64,000 nucleotides of DNA from Pelodera strongyloides (Eukaryota; Nematoda; Chromadorea; Rhabditida; Rhabditidae). The notes beneath the pieces are model-generated. The model searched no databases. It saw only the letters and a list, made by a program, of their open reading frames with translations, and was not told the DNA's origin. A program made the position numbers and the translations under genes. Shown one piece after another: positions 25,579 to 38,400 of this stretch. Position 1 is the stretch's first letter. Every line of letters starts with the position of its first letter. The DNA is taken from contig JAANDG010000582.1 in the NCBI GenBank assembly GCA_036852015.1, positions 26,990 to 90,989 on the forward strand, given 5' to 3'.

Positions 25579-27069
25579 ATGAGACATAGAAGCCGGTCTC
25601 CCAAGCGTAGGCAGAGCCGCTCAACATCGCGAAGTCCGAGGTAGTGTATATATTTCTCGTTTCAATTTAGAGCTCATCTGGGGCCGAATAGAGATGCTGG
25701 ATGTTTTTATGTTACGAGTTTAGGCCAGTTCTGATTGTATGTAATAATAATTTGTTGCGCACAAAGAAAGCGCTGCAGCATGCAGGTTGTGTCATAAAAT
25801 ACACATAATAAATAAACTAAAAGCGGTACTACCGCTCGCACTAATTTATCACGCTTTTTGTACCTTTTAGCCGGAGAAGACATTCTCGTGAGCGTAAAAA
25901 GAGGGAAAGATCTCGTGATCGTCAGAGGGACCGCAGTCGGGAAAGAAGTCGCGACCGTGAATACAGAGATCGGAGTCGCGGTAGGAAGAAGTCTAGCTCA
26001 GAGGAGGAAAATAAGGTGTGTGTTGGTTGCATTGAATTTGGTTCCGTTATTTCACAAACGACCCCAACTTGGTAATTATCAAATACGAATGCATTGGATG
26101 GCTTGGTCACAGCTCAAGCTCATTCACTCGCCATATGTTAGGTTGTTATTTTCAGTTTGTTGATGTACGTAAAAAGCTTCGAGATGGCTTATCTGCTGCG
26201 TCTGCAGTCTCTAAGGAGACTCAAGAAACTGGTATGTTCCTAAGAAGAAGCTAATACTTTATTAGCGATATTGTATTTGGACGAGAGCTGGTGGACTTTT
26301 CGCCTTTCAATAATAAATCATTTCATACTGTACACGTTCTACGTGGGTTACAACGAAATGCTTTGGAAAGTAACAACTGATATCTAAGTTTCAGGATCAT
26401 CAGCCGTAACTACTTCGGTTTCCAGAGTCCGTGATATTGAATTGATTGACTCTGAAGGATTCCGGCCCGCGCAATTCAAGGCAACTGCCGGTGGTGCCGG
26501 CGGCCGTGTTTATGGCCATCAGGTACATTTCGTTATTTTTTAATTATCTTACCACAATGAGTACGACGTCCTTTGATACCGCAGTATATGACTATAAGCG
26601 CTGCAACTTACCATTATGGGTACACCGTACTTTATTGTAATATCACTGTAATTACCGCATCTTACCATGACGAGTACGACGTACTTGACACCGTAGTATA
26701 CCACTTAGAAGTACCGCAACTCTAACTAATACCGCCGAATTCAGAACCCCAAGCAACAAACTCGCGTGCAGAAAATCGATGTTCGAGAAAAGCAACACGA
26801 AACCTCAATCTTCGGCCCAGTAGGCCGGCCGGAAAAGGAAGAAGTGCGGGATATTTCACTGCCGAAGCCAGTCAGAAAGGAAGAGGACAGTCCCTTTAAT
26901 CCGGCGGTAAGTCGGGAATTGTCGTCATCATCGATAAATTAAAAACATTATTGTCAGGCAAATAACTTTATTAATTACAAACTTTCAGCTGTCCGAAAAC
27001 GCGACGGTGAGAGAACAGCGTTGGTTGGAGTTGTGGCGGCAGCGAAGAAAGGCAATTGGAATCTCATAA
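25579..27069 (+). CDS. Small arginine/serine-rich (RS) nuclear protein
   Basis: Six exons: 25579-25640, 25871-26015, 26156-26231, 26395-26522, 26745-26906, 26989-27069; 217 residues in frame. The N-terminal 60 residues are an RS domain (MRHRSRSPKRRQSRSTSRS, then RSRDRQRDRSRERSRDREYR), typical of pre-mRNA splicing factors or their partners. The middle is a short helix-like stretch FVDVRKKLRDGLSAA. The C-terminus has a glycine-rich GGAGGRVYG, then proline/glutamate-rich sequence and a final basic WLELWRQRRKAIGIS. No RRM or zinc finger is visible. I do not recognise the exact family; a splicing-related role is inferred only from the RS domain. Confidence 0.85.
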
Positions 27070-27117
27070 ATACTATTGCATTTATATTATATCATTGTAT
27101 TATATTTTTACCATCTC

Positions 27118-27123
27118 AATAAA
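27118..27123 (+). terminator. Poly(A) signal AATAAA of the RS-rich gene
   Basis: Canonical AATAAA 49 nt after the stop codon, followed by a T/G-rich stretch; the likely 3' end signal. Confidence 0.7.
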
Positions 27124-27231
27124 CCTACATTGTAGTGGATGTGGCTGGAAACAATGGTACTGTGGCAAGTTGCAGCAGTCCCGCAATGTAATGATAGACA
27201 AACTTGGATCACGACCTGACATTCTTTCTTA

Positions 27232-27659
27232 GGGCGCGTTCGGGTTGCCCTTTCCGAAAGAGAAAGAGGCAAAAACCCCGTTCGGGTTGGACCTTTCCGA
27301 AAGGATTTAATGCTTTGTGAAAGTCAAAAGTACAGTACACACTTTCCGTGAACACGCAGGGGTTTTATTTTTTATTTGAATGTGCACGGTCTGCGCACTT
27401 GTGCACAATTTCGGCATTGTATTTTTTTCCGACTGCCGACCTGCCCGCAGGCACATGGCAGTACGTGCACAAGACCGGAAAGAAATGCACAGTGCACAAT
27501 TAAATCGATTCAAATCTTAAAACGAAAACCCCTGCGTGTTCACGGAAAGTGTGTACTGTACTTTTCACTTTCACAAAGCATTAAATCCTTTCGGAAAGGT
27601 CCAACCCGAACGGGGTTTTTGCCTCTTTCTCTTTCGGAAAGAGCAACCCGAACGCGCCC
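27232..27659. mobile_element. Palindromic MITE, GGGCGCGTTCGGG family (long form)
   Basis: A 428-nt element with arms of about 120 nt, GGGCGCGTTCGGGTTGCCC at one end and GCAACCCGAACGCGCCC at the other, flanked by TTA on both sides. The centre (27376-27520) is not palindromic and reads through short ORFs. It occupies the space between two convergent genes (RS gene and RPL19). Confidence 0.85.
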
Positions 27660-28165
27660 TTAAATAATAGGAGAATCCCTTTCTATGGAGTGCGATAGCA
27701 TCATCATGGCCATTCCGTGTCACTCACAACCCACTTACTTGGGGAAAATTTGCATACGATACGCATAACCCATGTAAATTTGGTGCTGGAAGTTTGCCAT
27801 ACTGCTTTAGAGGGTATGTCAAACCCGGTTTTGCATCTTGTTCTTAAAAAAAGGGTCGTTTTGAAGGTAAATTTAGTGGTGTTAGATGCGTGCTTGCCAC
27901 GGTATTCCATGACAGCGTATTATAGAATCTCTGTGAATTAGGCTTGACATTCGCTATAAGAAACAATACGCTAGGACGCAAAACAGTCCGTGCTCAAACA
28001 AAGAACGCGCCTGCAGTCGGCGCTCGCAAAAATTACACGAGAGCACTTAGCAATGACGAAATAACATAGAAGTGCTTCGACGATTACAAGATAATTAAAT
28101 TAAAAACGGTATATATTAATAAATTAAGCAACACAGTGAACAAATAACAATTTATGTAACAACAA
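27660..28165. other. Intergenic space between convergent genes
   Basis: About 500 nt, mostly AT-rich, between the MITE and the RPL19 stop. It holds the RPL19 3' UTR. I see no further gene. Confidence 0.5.
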
Positions 28166-29678
28166 TTACTTCTGCTCAACCTTCTCGGATTCAGAGACTC
28201 TTCGGAGCATTTCACGCTTCTTGATGGTGGCGCGCTCTTCCTTTCTCTTGCGAGACTCCTTGTTCCTCTCACGACGAGCGCGGGCTTGCTCACTGAAAAA
28301 AGGCCATGTAAGGAAAACTATGCAAACAAGGGAAACCAGCAACAGGTCGACAAACACATCACTAATTTAATCTACAACTCGAGTAGCTACAGAATAGTGG
28401 TACTTGCATGTATATTACACCGTGTTTCCGGATAAATTAAACCGTACAAAATTATGCAATGCGCGGTCATGTTCTTTCGCTTCCGGTGTAACATGCGGTA
28501 ACAGCGCTTTTTGCTAATAATGCTGGCACAACTATTCATGTTGCTTTGTTTTAGCGAGAGGAAATAAACGTAGAAAATTAGGAATAAATAACGAAAAATT
28601 GACAACTTATTACTGGTGAGCATATCGGTCCACTTGTCGCAAAATTTTAAATGACCGCTCTCGCTCGGACAAGATCAACTTCGGCTCATTCAATTAAGGT
28701 ATTAGTACGGGAATTTCGCGAATTGTGCAACTATTAAGCAACATCTCCTAGCACACGTTAATTATAATCAAAAGAACAAAACACATAAGATAAAGCACTT
28801 ACGAAAGCATCTTGGTGCGCTTGCTCTCCTCCTTGATCATGTGGATGTGCTCAATCAGGTTGATCTTTGACTTGAACACGTTACCCTTTGCTTGGGCGTA
28901 AAGACGGTGGTACATGTGCTTGTCGATCTTCTTGGCCTCACGGTATCTCTTCAGAAGACGTCTGAGCACGCGAATGCGTCGCATCCACAAAACTTTGCGG
29001 GGCATACGTGCGTTCTTGGTACCCTTCCTCTTACCGATACCCATGTGACGTCCCTAAAAACGCATTAGAAGGTAGCAATTGCAGCAAAATGTCGACCCAC
29101 CATAAAGGAAAAATCCGGACGATAGAAGTATAAAAATAAACAAAGTGACAAACCTTTCTGCGAGCCTCAGCATATCTGCGTGCGCGGAAGCGGGAGTGCA
29201 TGGCAACGGGCTTCTTGATGATCAAACCATCCTTCAACAGACGACGGATGTTCTGACGAGTGTTGGCATTGGAGATCTCGTTAATCTCATTGGGGTCGAG
29301 CCAGACTCTTTTCTTACCGCATTCCAGAACGGCCGCCGCGAGGCGTTTCTGGAGGCGAAGGTTGCTGAAAAAATGTTAATGTGACAAGGTCATAGATCAA
29401 TCGATCGCAAACACTATTTGATAAACTGGATTAGGTAAAATTCATGCAGTACTCATTTCAGGGAATTAATTTACAAGAAAAATTCTAAGACCGCACAAAA
29501 AAGGCCACAGAACCAAAAACAGCGTGGAAATAACCAGAGAATTGCAGCAAAGTTAATTTTTTGCAACAAAAAATGAAGCAACAAAAATACTGCTTTAAAA
29601 CATAATCACGATTAGTATAACCATACAGGTAGTTAAAATAAGTATTTTAAATTTAATAAACGAAAAAACGCACCTCAT
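28166..29678 (-). CDS. rpl-19: 60S ribosomal protein L19 (eL19)
   Basis: Large-subunit protein at the interface with the small subunit. Four exons (minus): 29674-29678, 29154-29364, 28803-29053, 28166-28292; 197 residues in frame, the usual length. The first coding exon holds only ATG AG. Conserved runs: [100 protein letters not shown]. The tail is basic, with alternating Arg/Glu. GATATAG lies six nt upstream of the start and may be a spliced-leader acceptor. Confidence 0.98.
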
Positions 29679-31426
29679 TTCGAGCTATATCCTCGCCGAA
29701 AAGTAAAATAAACCGATTTTGGGAAAGTAATCAAATTTTTTCGTCAGAAATTATACCGTAGTGGGCCATGAATTGTCAGGGATGCCAAAACCCCGCGCTG
29801 TTTAAAAATAAATGCTGGCGGCTACGGTAGGTAGCGCACGTCAATTGTCTTTTAGAATAGTGCCCCGCATTGACGTTTACCGTATAAGTGGCAGTAAATA
29901 TGACTAAATATGAAATTTCATCAATGATTGTCTGTCAATCAACATGCAAAAGTCAGCTTTCACACGAAGTTTATGATTCATTCTATGAAAGCCAACATAA
30001 TAGTGCGCAATTGTTCCGTCTATATGTGATGAGTGTCTGAATAAAATGGAGGGTGGTATACATAAATACCCCTTCCAGCGTAAACTGCCTGTTTCCATGA
30101 ATCTGTAACCGTAACAACAACCTTTTCCACTTACTAAAAACTGGAATTTACCACTGTGACCGTAACACGAAGCTGAGGCACCAAGTAGCAGGACAACAAA
30201 AATCTGAGGTCCATTATAAAACATGTGGAGTGTGGATACTAACATTACAAAGAACGAAATATTTATTATATATTCCTAACGTAAAATAAATCAACAACAC
30301 GTTGCAGACCGCAACCAACAACAGACATTGTTATACAAAAGACACCAACTAACAACAACAACAAGACAATTATTATCCACAAGTCTAACAAAAGTCAGAA
30401 ATAAAATTTAATGGGCGTAGATAGCAATAAGACATTCTATTTTTTGACCATAAAAAGTAAAACCGGATTCACCATCTCGGGCCAGAATCTTCTAAGTCAT
30501 CCGAAAAAAATGATAAGAGATCCCACATATTGAAGCACTTGGAAAGCTAGCTAGTATGTATATTATATAGTCTCGGTCTTTATAGGATGCTTTACAGTGT
30601 CTATAATTGTAAGGTAAGGTTACACCCTTCTAGCTACCAATTTCCCACACTCCAATATGAGGGCCAATATTAAAGATCAACAACAAATCATTAGTAATGG
30701 GGGACCAACAAGCAAAACAAAACAGGTTATTCCAATTCCAAGTAAGAATAAAGAACGGTTACAGTATCAGCTTCAACACCTAGTACAGTACATTGGTACA
30801 TTCCATTGATTTCCAAAAATAAACCATAAACGACACCGGATGAAACCGACAACTAATATGGAGGGGGGACACACAGTAATGATATAAATTGTACTATTAG
30901 ATCGAATTTCAGCAGAACAGCTTTTCAAGAAAAAAATCCAGATCAAGCAAAAAAAATCAAAATCAAATGAACAAAAGCGATCCACAACGTGCACAGTTTT
31001 AAAACCTAAACATAAATCATGAGGGATGAGGTCACCGAAAATTCGTCTATAATCTAATTTTTATAAATCTTTATTGGTCGATAGATGATGATAATTTATG
31101 GAGAATCTCTAAAAAAAAACTGACCAAACCCCTTTAAAGGTATATAATTACCTAATGACCCTTTCTCCAACCACGTCAAAATCATCAAACATATCTCCTT
31201 GGCTTTGACAATCACAATATTGAGCGAGAAAAAAAACGAAAATGGTGTCACGACAAATTTGCACATATAGCGAACAAGAACGGGGGGACCATTGGCTACC
31301 GGTCCACGGTTTTTTTCACTAGCAAAAGGTCAGCAATTGGTCTCTCATTGGTTGCCAATCACTATATTCAATGTAGACCATTCGGCGACCTGTTACCGAC
31401 GGATCTTCGTGATCTCAGGACAACTT
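29679..31426. other. Intergenic region upstream of RPL19, downstream of the poly(A) polymerase gene
   Basis: 1.75 kb containing the RPL19 promoter and the 3' UTR of the polymerase gene. Apart from one weak ORF (29904-30245, minus) I see only AT-rich, non-repetitive sequence. Confidence 0.5.
29904..30245 (-). CDS. Hypothetical short secreted-protein-like ORF (weak)
   Basis: A 113-codon open frame starting with a hydrophobic segment (QIFVVLLLGASASCYG) that would pass as a signal peptide with an Ala-X-Ala-like end, followed by a Cys/Gly-rich stretch. A GTAAGT...TTACAG pair inside would define an implausibly short intron of about 32 nt. No recognised family. It could well be chance in AT-rich intergenic DNA; reported because it is the longest open frame in this gap. 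Confidence 0.2.
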   Translation of the reverse strand: MLVSTLHMFYNGPQIFVVLLLGASASCYGHSGKFQFLVSGKGCCYGYRFMETGSLRWKGYLCIPPSILFRHSSHIDGTIAHYYVGFHRMNHKLRVKADFCMLIDRQSLMKFHI

Positions 31427-32377
31427 TTAATGACTATGATGGGGCGGCAGGTCAGCAACCGGCAAGTCCGGTACATGGACTCCGACAGCGTCAAGGACCG
31501 GTGCTTCATGACTATAACAATGCGACGCGTGCTGGAAAGCCTGCACAATCTTCAGGTAGTTGTTGTGACGTGTGATTACTCTAAAAACATAGGAATGTAT
31601 ACTTCAGGAATTCAGCCTCACAGTTTTGTTCTTGTTGAGAAATCTTCATTTTCGCAGGCAGAGCATTGGGGCGGGGCGCTTAGAGGCTTAGTTCTCTTTT
31701 AGGGCGAAATAGCGGCCGGTTTTTGAAACGGATCGTGGACAACTAAGTTCTTACGTATTTATGCTAATTTACTCGAATTCAGCTCGATTTGTTTTATTCT
31801 AATTTATGTGCATTTGCTCAAGCTGCATAATAATGGTGCTGTACCTGAAGAGTTTCAAAAACCAGCTGCTATCTCGCTTTAACAATACGTAAACCCGTTG
31901 ACCACTGCGATTTCTACTGTTTACAAGACAAAAACAAAGAAGGAGAACACCACACATACCGTAAGATTCTATCGAGAAGTGCGCTTAGCCGGCTTAGACA
32001 TCCCACAAGAACATAATGGTACTCAATAAATAAACAAAACAAAAAGTACTCACCTCGCTGTGTTGATCCTGTCGAACGGTTCTTCAATGAAAATCTTGAA
32101 TCGTTCCATTTCGCCCGGTAGCAACGATCTAAATAGCAGGGACCGCTATACTACAAAAATGTATAGTTATCCCATACAGCGCCGTTAGGGATGTAGAGCG
32201 AATAAACCAAGTGCTAATCATGTGCAGTTTTCTCTCGACACTACAACAATACAACTGCTATGGTTAAACATTTTTTTTCTAGAAAAGAGGGGCGTGGTCC
32301 GTGATATAAAGAAAGAAGGGGGGGGGCTGGAGAGGGAAAAGAAAGAGGAAATGAGTAATGTGAAAGGTAAAAGGTAA

Positions 32378-32412
<35 letters not shown>

Positions 32413-35400
32413 GACTAGCTAGAGACCTACCTGCTGAAGGTCTTTCCCTCAAGGATCGAGATCGCCTCATCCTCAAACTGGAAATTTGCATAGTAGTGGA
32501 AGAATCCGATGAGCAATTCACCGATTGTCTGCTCATTGCGCGGGTACTCTGAAAGATATGAGAGATAATTTTCAACAACTCCCGTTCAATTCCGGTGGTA
32601 CAGTACCCTACCTAACATACATGTAAATATAAGTGCGTAATGTAATGAACATTATAACCATGTAAAATAATAAAACCCTACCGGGAAGGCTGTCCAACTC
32701 CTGAAAAAGATACAACTCGTGGAGTGACTGCATACGGGCGAACTGAAACGAACCATAATAAGTAAAACGGGGGCTGAAATTTTACCCAACGTTTCACAAT
32801 TATCCCATTGGAAACTTCAATCTTGCAACAATTTCTGAGTTTCTACTGGGAAAACTCCCAGAAAGTGGAATAACCCCAGCCAAGCACTTTCTCAAATGAT
32901 TCGAATCGAGTTACCGTACTCTGACTTTCTCACATTTTCCTAAATACACATTACGCATATACATATAGATAGTACTGTTGGAATTGGAAGTATCGCAAGC
33001 ATCCCAACTAACAAGGGTACTTTCACACTACAAAAACTGGTAAAATAATAATTATAGCTTATTTATTTACCTTCTCCGGGAACAAATACTGAATATTCGG
33101 TAGCACAGGCGGGGAGACTCCACAGTGTAGATAGTGTACACACATGTTCAACAAGGAGTAGCTGGAAGTAGTAGAGGATAATTATATTGGCACTTCAAAA
33201 CTGTTCACGCCTTCAAGGGGAATATTTACCAAGTGGAGTAGCAGAGAGATGCTTTGCATCAATTAGCATATCTGATAAGGTGGAAAATTGTAAGTAATTG
33301 AGCTGCGCGAGTTTCTTAGCCATTCCGAATTCCAAGTATAAACCTACGTCTACATCTATTCCTACAGTAGTCCTTCGAACAGAAACCTAAAAACCCAAAA
33401 TCCATACCTATTGAAAGTTCCCGTCATTGCATCATTGATATCATTCACAATTGCCCAGTGCTTCACAATTAGACATAGAGCCGGGAATCGGTCGTCGAGC
33501 CTGTAAATTTGCCGCATGGGAAATCGTATACTAGAACATAAAACGTGCAGATCATATTATTATAACTCTATCTAAATACACTGTGCTTACAATTAGAGAC
33601 AAGTGTCCGACTACTTGGCAGGCGTATATAAGTCATAATCACTCAAACTACTGTAATTTATGCAATGAAACCCACTTTGCATAATAATGAAAGAGATGCG
33701 AATTGTAAACTCCGGCCACGTTGTTCACATTCATGTCCACTTCGAGGTCCTGGTACTCACCAGCCAACTCAAGCTTGATGATCGGTACCTAGAAAAGAGA
33801 GGTATACCTCTAAGAAACTCAACGGCTTTAGTTCCAATACTCTGAAAAAAAGGAAACAGGCCGTAAACGACTCTACGGTTACGGTAGTTTTACAGTAGAC
33901 TCTACGTTACTGACCTCTAGTAGGTCTTACACGGCTTGTGAGCATAAGTTCAGCGTAACAACGACATACTACAGAATACTTCTACACTGAAATTTGCGTA
34001 CAAAACTAACACTTAAAACTTCACAAAACGCAGTGAACTCAACCACCGTATTTCGCAAAGTGACCTAGTACTTAGCACAACTAACGACCTATCTTGCAAT
34101 TCCAAATTTATATTTGGTCACAAGAATGGCCCTTGGCCCCTTGGCATGACTAGTGGGCACTGTGGGGTTGTGAAGCGCGGTGCCCTATATCTTAGAGTTC
34201 CTTTTTGTCGAGAATCTCTCATTGTTTAGATGTAAACCGAAAACCAAGAAAGCATTCTTACGAAACTAACCTTCGCTGAATCGATGAGTATAATCTTCTG
34301 TATCGGGATCGGATTTCGCATTCTATGTGGTTGATACCGTAGTAAGCGATAGAGTTCACGAAGAGCACGTTTGGCGAAGCTGAAATAAACACGTAAACGT
34401 AAAGTTACCTACATATACATTACGCTTGATCCATTGTTTTCTTATCAACTTACCTGTTTGCTAATCAAAGACAACACGAATAGTTATATACAACTTTCAT
34501 CATTTCATTGTGATGCACACCCTGTGGTGTTATATATAATACATAAATAAATAAATATAACTATGAAGGGAATAAGCAATAAATCCTGTAAAAACATTGC
34601 ATAAATGCTGTACAACGTTATATTTCAGGCTTTATTAAAACTAACTATTCGAGCGAAAAGTCATCTAAAATATGTGCAACTATAGGTGAAACGAGTCCTC
34701 TATAAACGTTGTGTATGTTTCTAAACGTGATGTTTCCTAGATTTGATTAAAACTGGACCATTCGTATGCCGCAGTAGCTGTAGCAGTCATTGAGTATATA
34801 GGTTCCCCACAGGCATTCAGAGGTCGTATTCACCAACACACAGGGAGCCCTCCCTAGGCTCACGAGCGCTCTGAATCTCTTCTGCTCTCGCACTCTTTAG
34901 CTCCCTATGGGGAGCCCAGGGAGGGCTCCCTGCGTTTTGGTGAATACGGCCTCAGAACCCAAAAACCCACCCTTGCGTATCTTGTCCATCCTATGCCAAA
35001 ATACAGATACACCAAACATGTTGTATGCTAATCACAAACGCAATTCATCAAAGTATTACCCACCTTTTATCCGGTGTATACTGTCCATCATAGGACGGAA
35101 TGCATATGCACAAGTCCATATCGGAATTGTACGATCCACAACCGTTCACCGTACTACCAACGGCCAACACGTTGATTGAGGTCCGCGGCCGAATCTGAGA
35201 ACAACTTAAGGTATAATAATCAGTCAGTATTTATTAGTCCATGAATCACGGCATCTCTCTCTAAACATATATGTTCCCAGCAGTAATCTACATGGGTTTA
35301 CATATACACTGGTCACAGTTCACATATGATCTATCATCAACTCACCGTAATCCTTAAAGCAGTATTGTACCTACTTTGGGAAATTTGCATATGATAGGAG

Positions 35401-38400
35401 ACATAGGATTTGCGTATCACATTCACATGCAAATTTCCCAAAGTAGGTACAATACGGCTTTAACTTCAAAATCCCATATAGCTTAAAATACGTATCACAG
35501 TGCGCGCTTCACTTAGATAACCATTTAAGCGAATCTCGCCGCTGTCTCGCCGCTGCCACATTATCAACGCGCTGATACAGTAGTAGAAAAATAACAAATG
35601 AAGTACAAAGTCCAAAGGAAAATAGTAAATTTATACCAATTGCACAGCTTCCTGAATCAACTGTCGCACACGCATCTTCCACCCGTAGATCTTGTCATTC
35701 TGAAACAAATGGCACAATAATTACACAATTACATAATTAGCAATAATTAGATGTTGGAAGTACACGTGAACAGTGAACATTTCTGCTAAAGCCCAGGTGA
35801 AACGGATTACTTCACCAGACAAAAATTCAACTTTAATCAAATCTATGAAACATGGCGAATAACTGAATGAAAGTGGTTGACGAGTACCGTGTAAATGGTA
35901 TACGGCGCTCATACAGTAAATAAAAATCTAACCAAGGAAATCGACTAACGTCTATAATTAGAATACCCAAAAATAAAACTAATGAGTAATTGCCACACTC
36001 ACCTGCCTATTCACCCTGTAATGTCTCCAAATTCGTTCGTCAAAGTCGTCAAACGCCTCACGATGACGCTCCCGGTATTGACGCACACTCTGAAGTGAAG
36101 ATGAGTCATTTCTACATACCTTTGGATTATTTCTACATAACTTTGGATCATTTCTACATAACTTTGTATCATTTCTATATAACTTTGGACATAATCAATG
36201 ACAAATATTAAATATTTCTTAACACATTGAAATGTGTGTGCATCAATATGATGAAAGAGATTCAGTAACAATTGAATGGTCCTAGTTCGTAGTATTATCT
36301 TGAACAAATTAATATGGTTATTCGCACATTGCCTCAAACACCACAACGATGATAACAGTAAGATGGTAGACAAGGCAGCTGGCAGCATGCGTCTCACAAC
36401 TAGCAACCACTTGTTATATCACAATATCACTTTAAAGTCACAGTTAAAGGCACTCTAACTCACATTCATCCATTGTGCCGCCTGTTTATGCGGGGTAACA
36501 CCAAGCAACACAGGGTAGTTGTATGCGGCTCCAGATACAGGGGACGGGCCTGACACTGCAATTAACTTCTCGATAGATCGAAACAAAACCATAAAAAACG
36601 TCACTTTTCAGTTTTTGGAATTCCAAGGAAAAATGTGCAATGAAAATTGACAATTCTAACTTACACAAATGCGCATATAGTGGTAAACTCGGGATTTCTA
36701 TGGTAGATAGCAACCACTTTACCACGCCAAGGAGAGACTCCCTGGAGCTGGTGAATACGGATTTGAGGTAAGGGGGAGGGGGAGCCGGAGGGTACTGCCA
36801 GGGGCGTTGCCTATTGTTGGTAGATACGGTCTCAGTTCTACAAGGACAAGCAAAGCATAAATCATAACGACTCACCTGATGTACATGGCAATTGTGTGCT
36901 CGCGACCTTCGGTTTTCGGTGCTAAAGTAACTTCATTGAAAAAGGGCAAAACACCACAGGGAGACTCGAGAATTCTAATTTTCCAACACGGATTCATTAC
37001 ACAATATACATGTGGCATAGCTCATTCCATGCAAATTTTCCAAATAAAGAGCCGGTCCCTAGGGAGCAATACATGGTAAACCATTGTCGTTCCTGCGAGC
37101 ACAGAAAGTGGAGCCAGCAGCACACACAATAAAGAAGCAACAAAAAGTAGAATAAGATGAAATAAACAAACAATAATAGAGAGATAATTGTAAACCATAA
37201 AGTAAAATAATTTTGGAATATAATAGTGAAAAGTCATAAATAATAAACAGTATGAAAGTAAAAGTCAATTTGGTGCTACTAAAGTTGGGGGGCCCAGTCA
37301 AAAAATGGCTTTATAGGTGGCGTGGCCTAATGAAACTTCACACATAGGGGTAATAGACCATGCCCAGTTGATTTCTGGCAAATTTATCGATCAGTCACCG
37401 TGACTTATTGATTTTTTAGAAAAATAGTGCAAGTGACCCAATTGGGGTCAAATTTGGTTCTAGCACACTCTTAATCAACTATACAATTGCGAATCATAAA
37501 CTGTGTCGCTGAACCGTTTAGTTGACTTACTGTCCTTGCCTGCTATTCATGAGAAGCATCGTTAGTTCAGAATCTGACCACAAAGGCAATGGGTGAACCC
37601 ATTTTGTAACGGTTCACTAGCTTTTCATGGGCTTGTCCGTTTGGTAACCAACTCTTGATACAGTTTCATCAAAAACCGTCATCAGATGGTCAAGAACCAG
37701 TCATGAATCGGTCGCCAGATGGTGTTTTACGGGAAAACCCAATTGTTGATGGACTAATGACCAATGACAGTTTTTCTGTGGTGTCTGCAATTATTTCGTT
37801 TTCCTTGCCTGTGCACTTGAAGAAAAATTGGGATGCGCCTTCCTCATTCTGTGCGAGCACCGTTTTGTTGAGTGTAGAGGGATGACAAAAGAAACAATCA
37901 GCTTGAGCAACACGATTTACCATAGTAATACTTTTATTGGGTTCGGAGCCTTCGAAAACGATTTATAAGAAAATGCGAAAATGAATAAGTAGATCATCGC
38001 CTAGATCGATAATTTTACTTGCAATCGATCAGGCTTGGTCTATTACACCTATGTGTGAAGTTTTATTAGGCCACGCCCCCTATAAAGCCATTTTTTGACT
38101 GGGCCCCCCCAACTTTAGTAGCACCGTCAATTTTATAAAAACAAAGGCAATTAAGCAATTAGACAAAACCAAAAACAACAGCTAACCTCAATTATTTCAA
38201 TTGAAGGAGAGTTGTGAGCGGGTCCCGAAATCGTGCTCGTGTTCAATGCAATATCGACTTTGGCGGGCATCTGAGAAGTTGCTCTAGTTTGTAAAATGTC
38301 GTGTTTTGCAAACGAATGCCTACTCCAATTCTCAAAGAAAGTAACGGGCGGCAAACTTAGAATAGGTGCAGACTGCAAGAAAGTTCTACTGTTCAACTAA

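Noticed and set aside
31292..31702. 136-codon plus-strand ORF
   Set aside because: It lies antisense to the last exon of the poly(A) polymerase gene, whose minus-strand frame completes the model with a stop at 31427.
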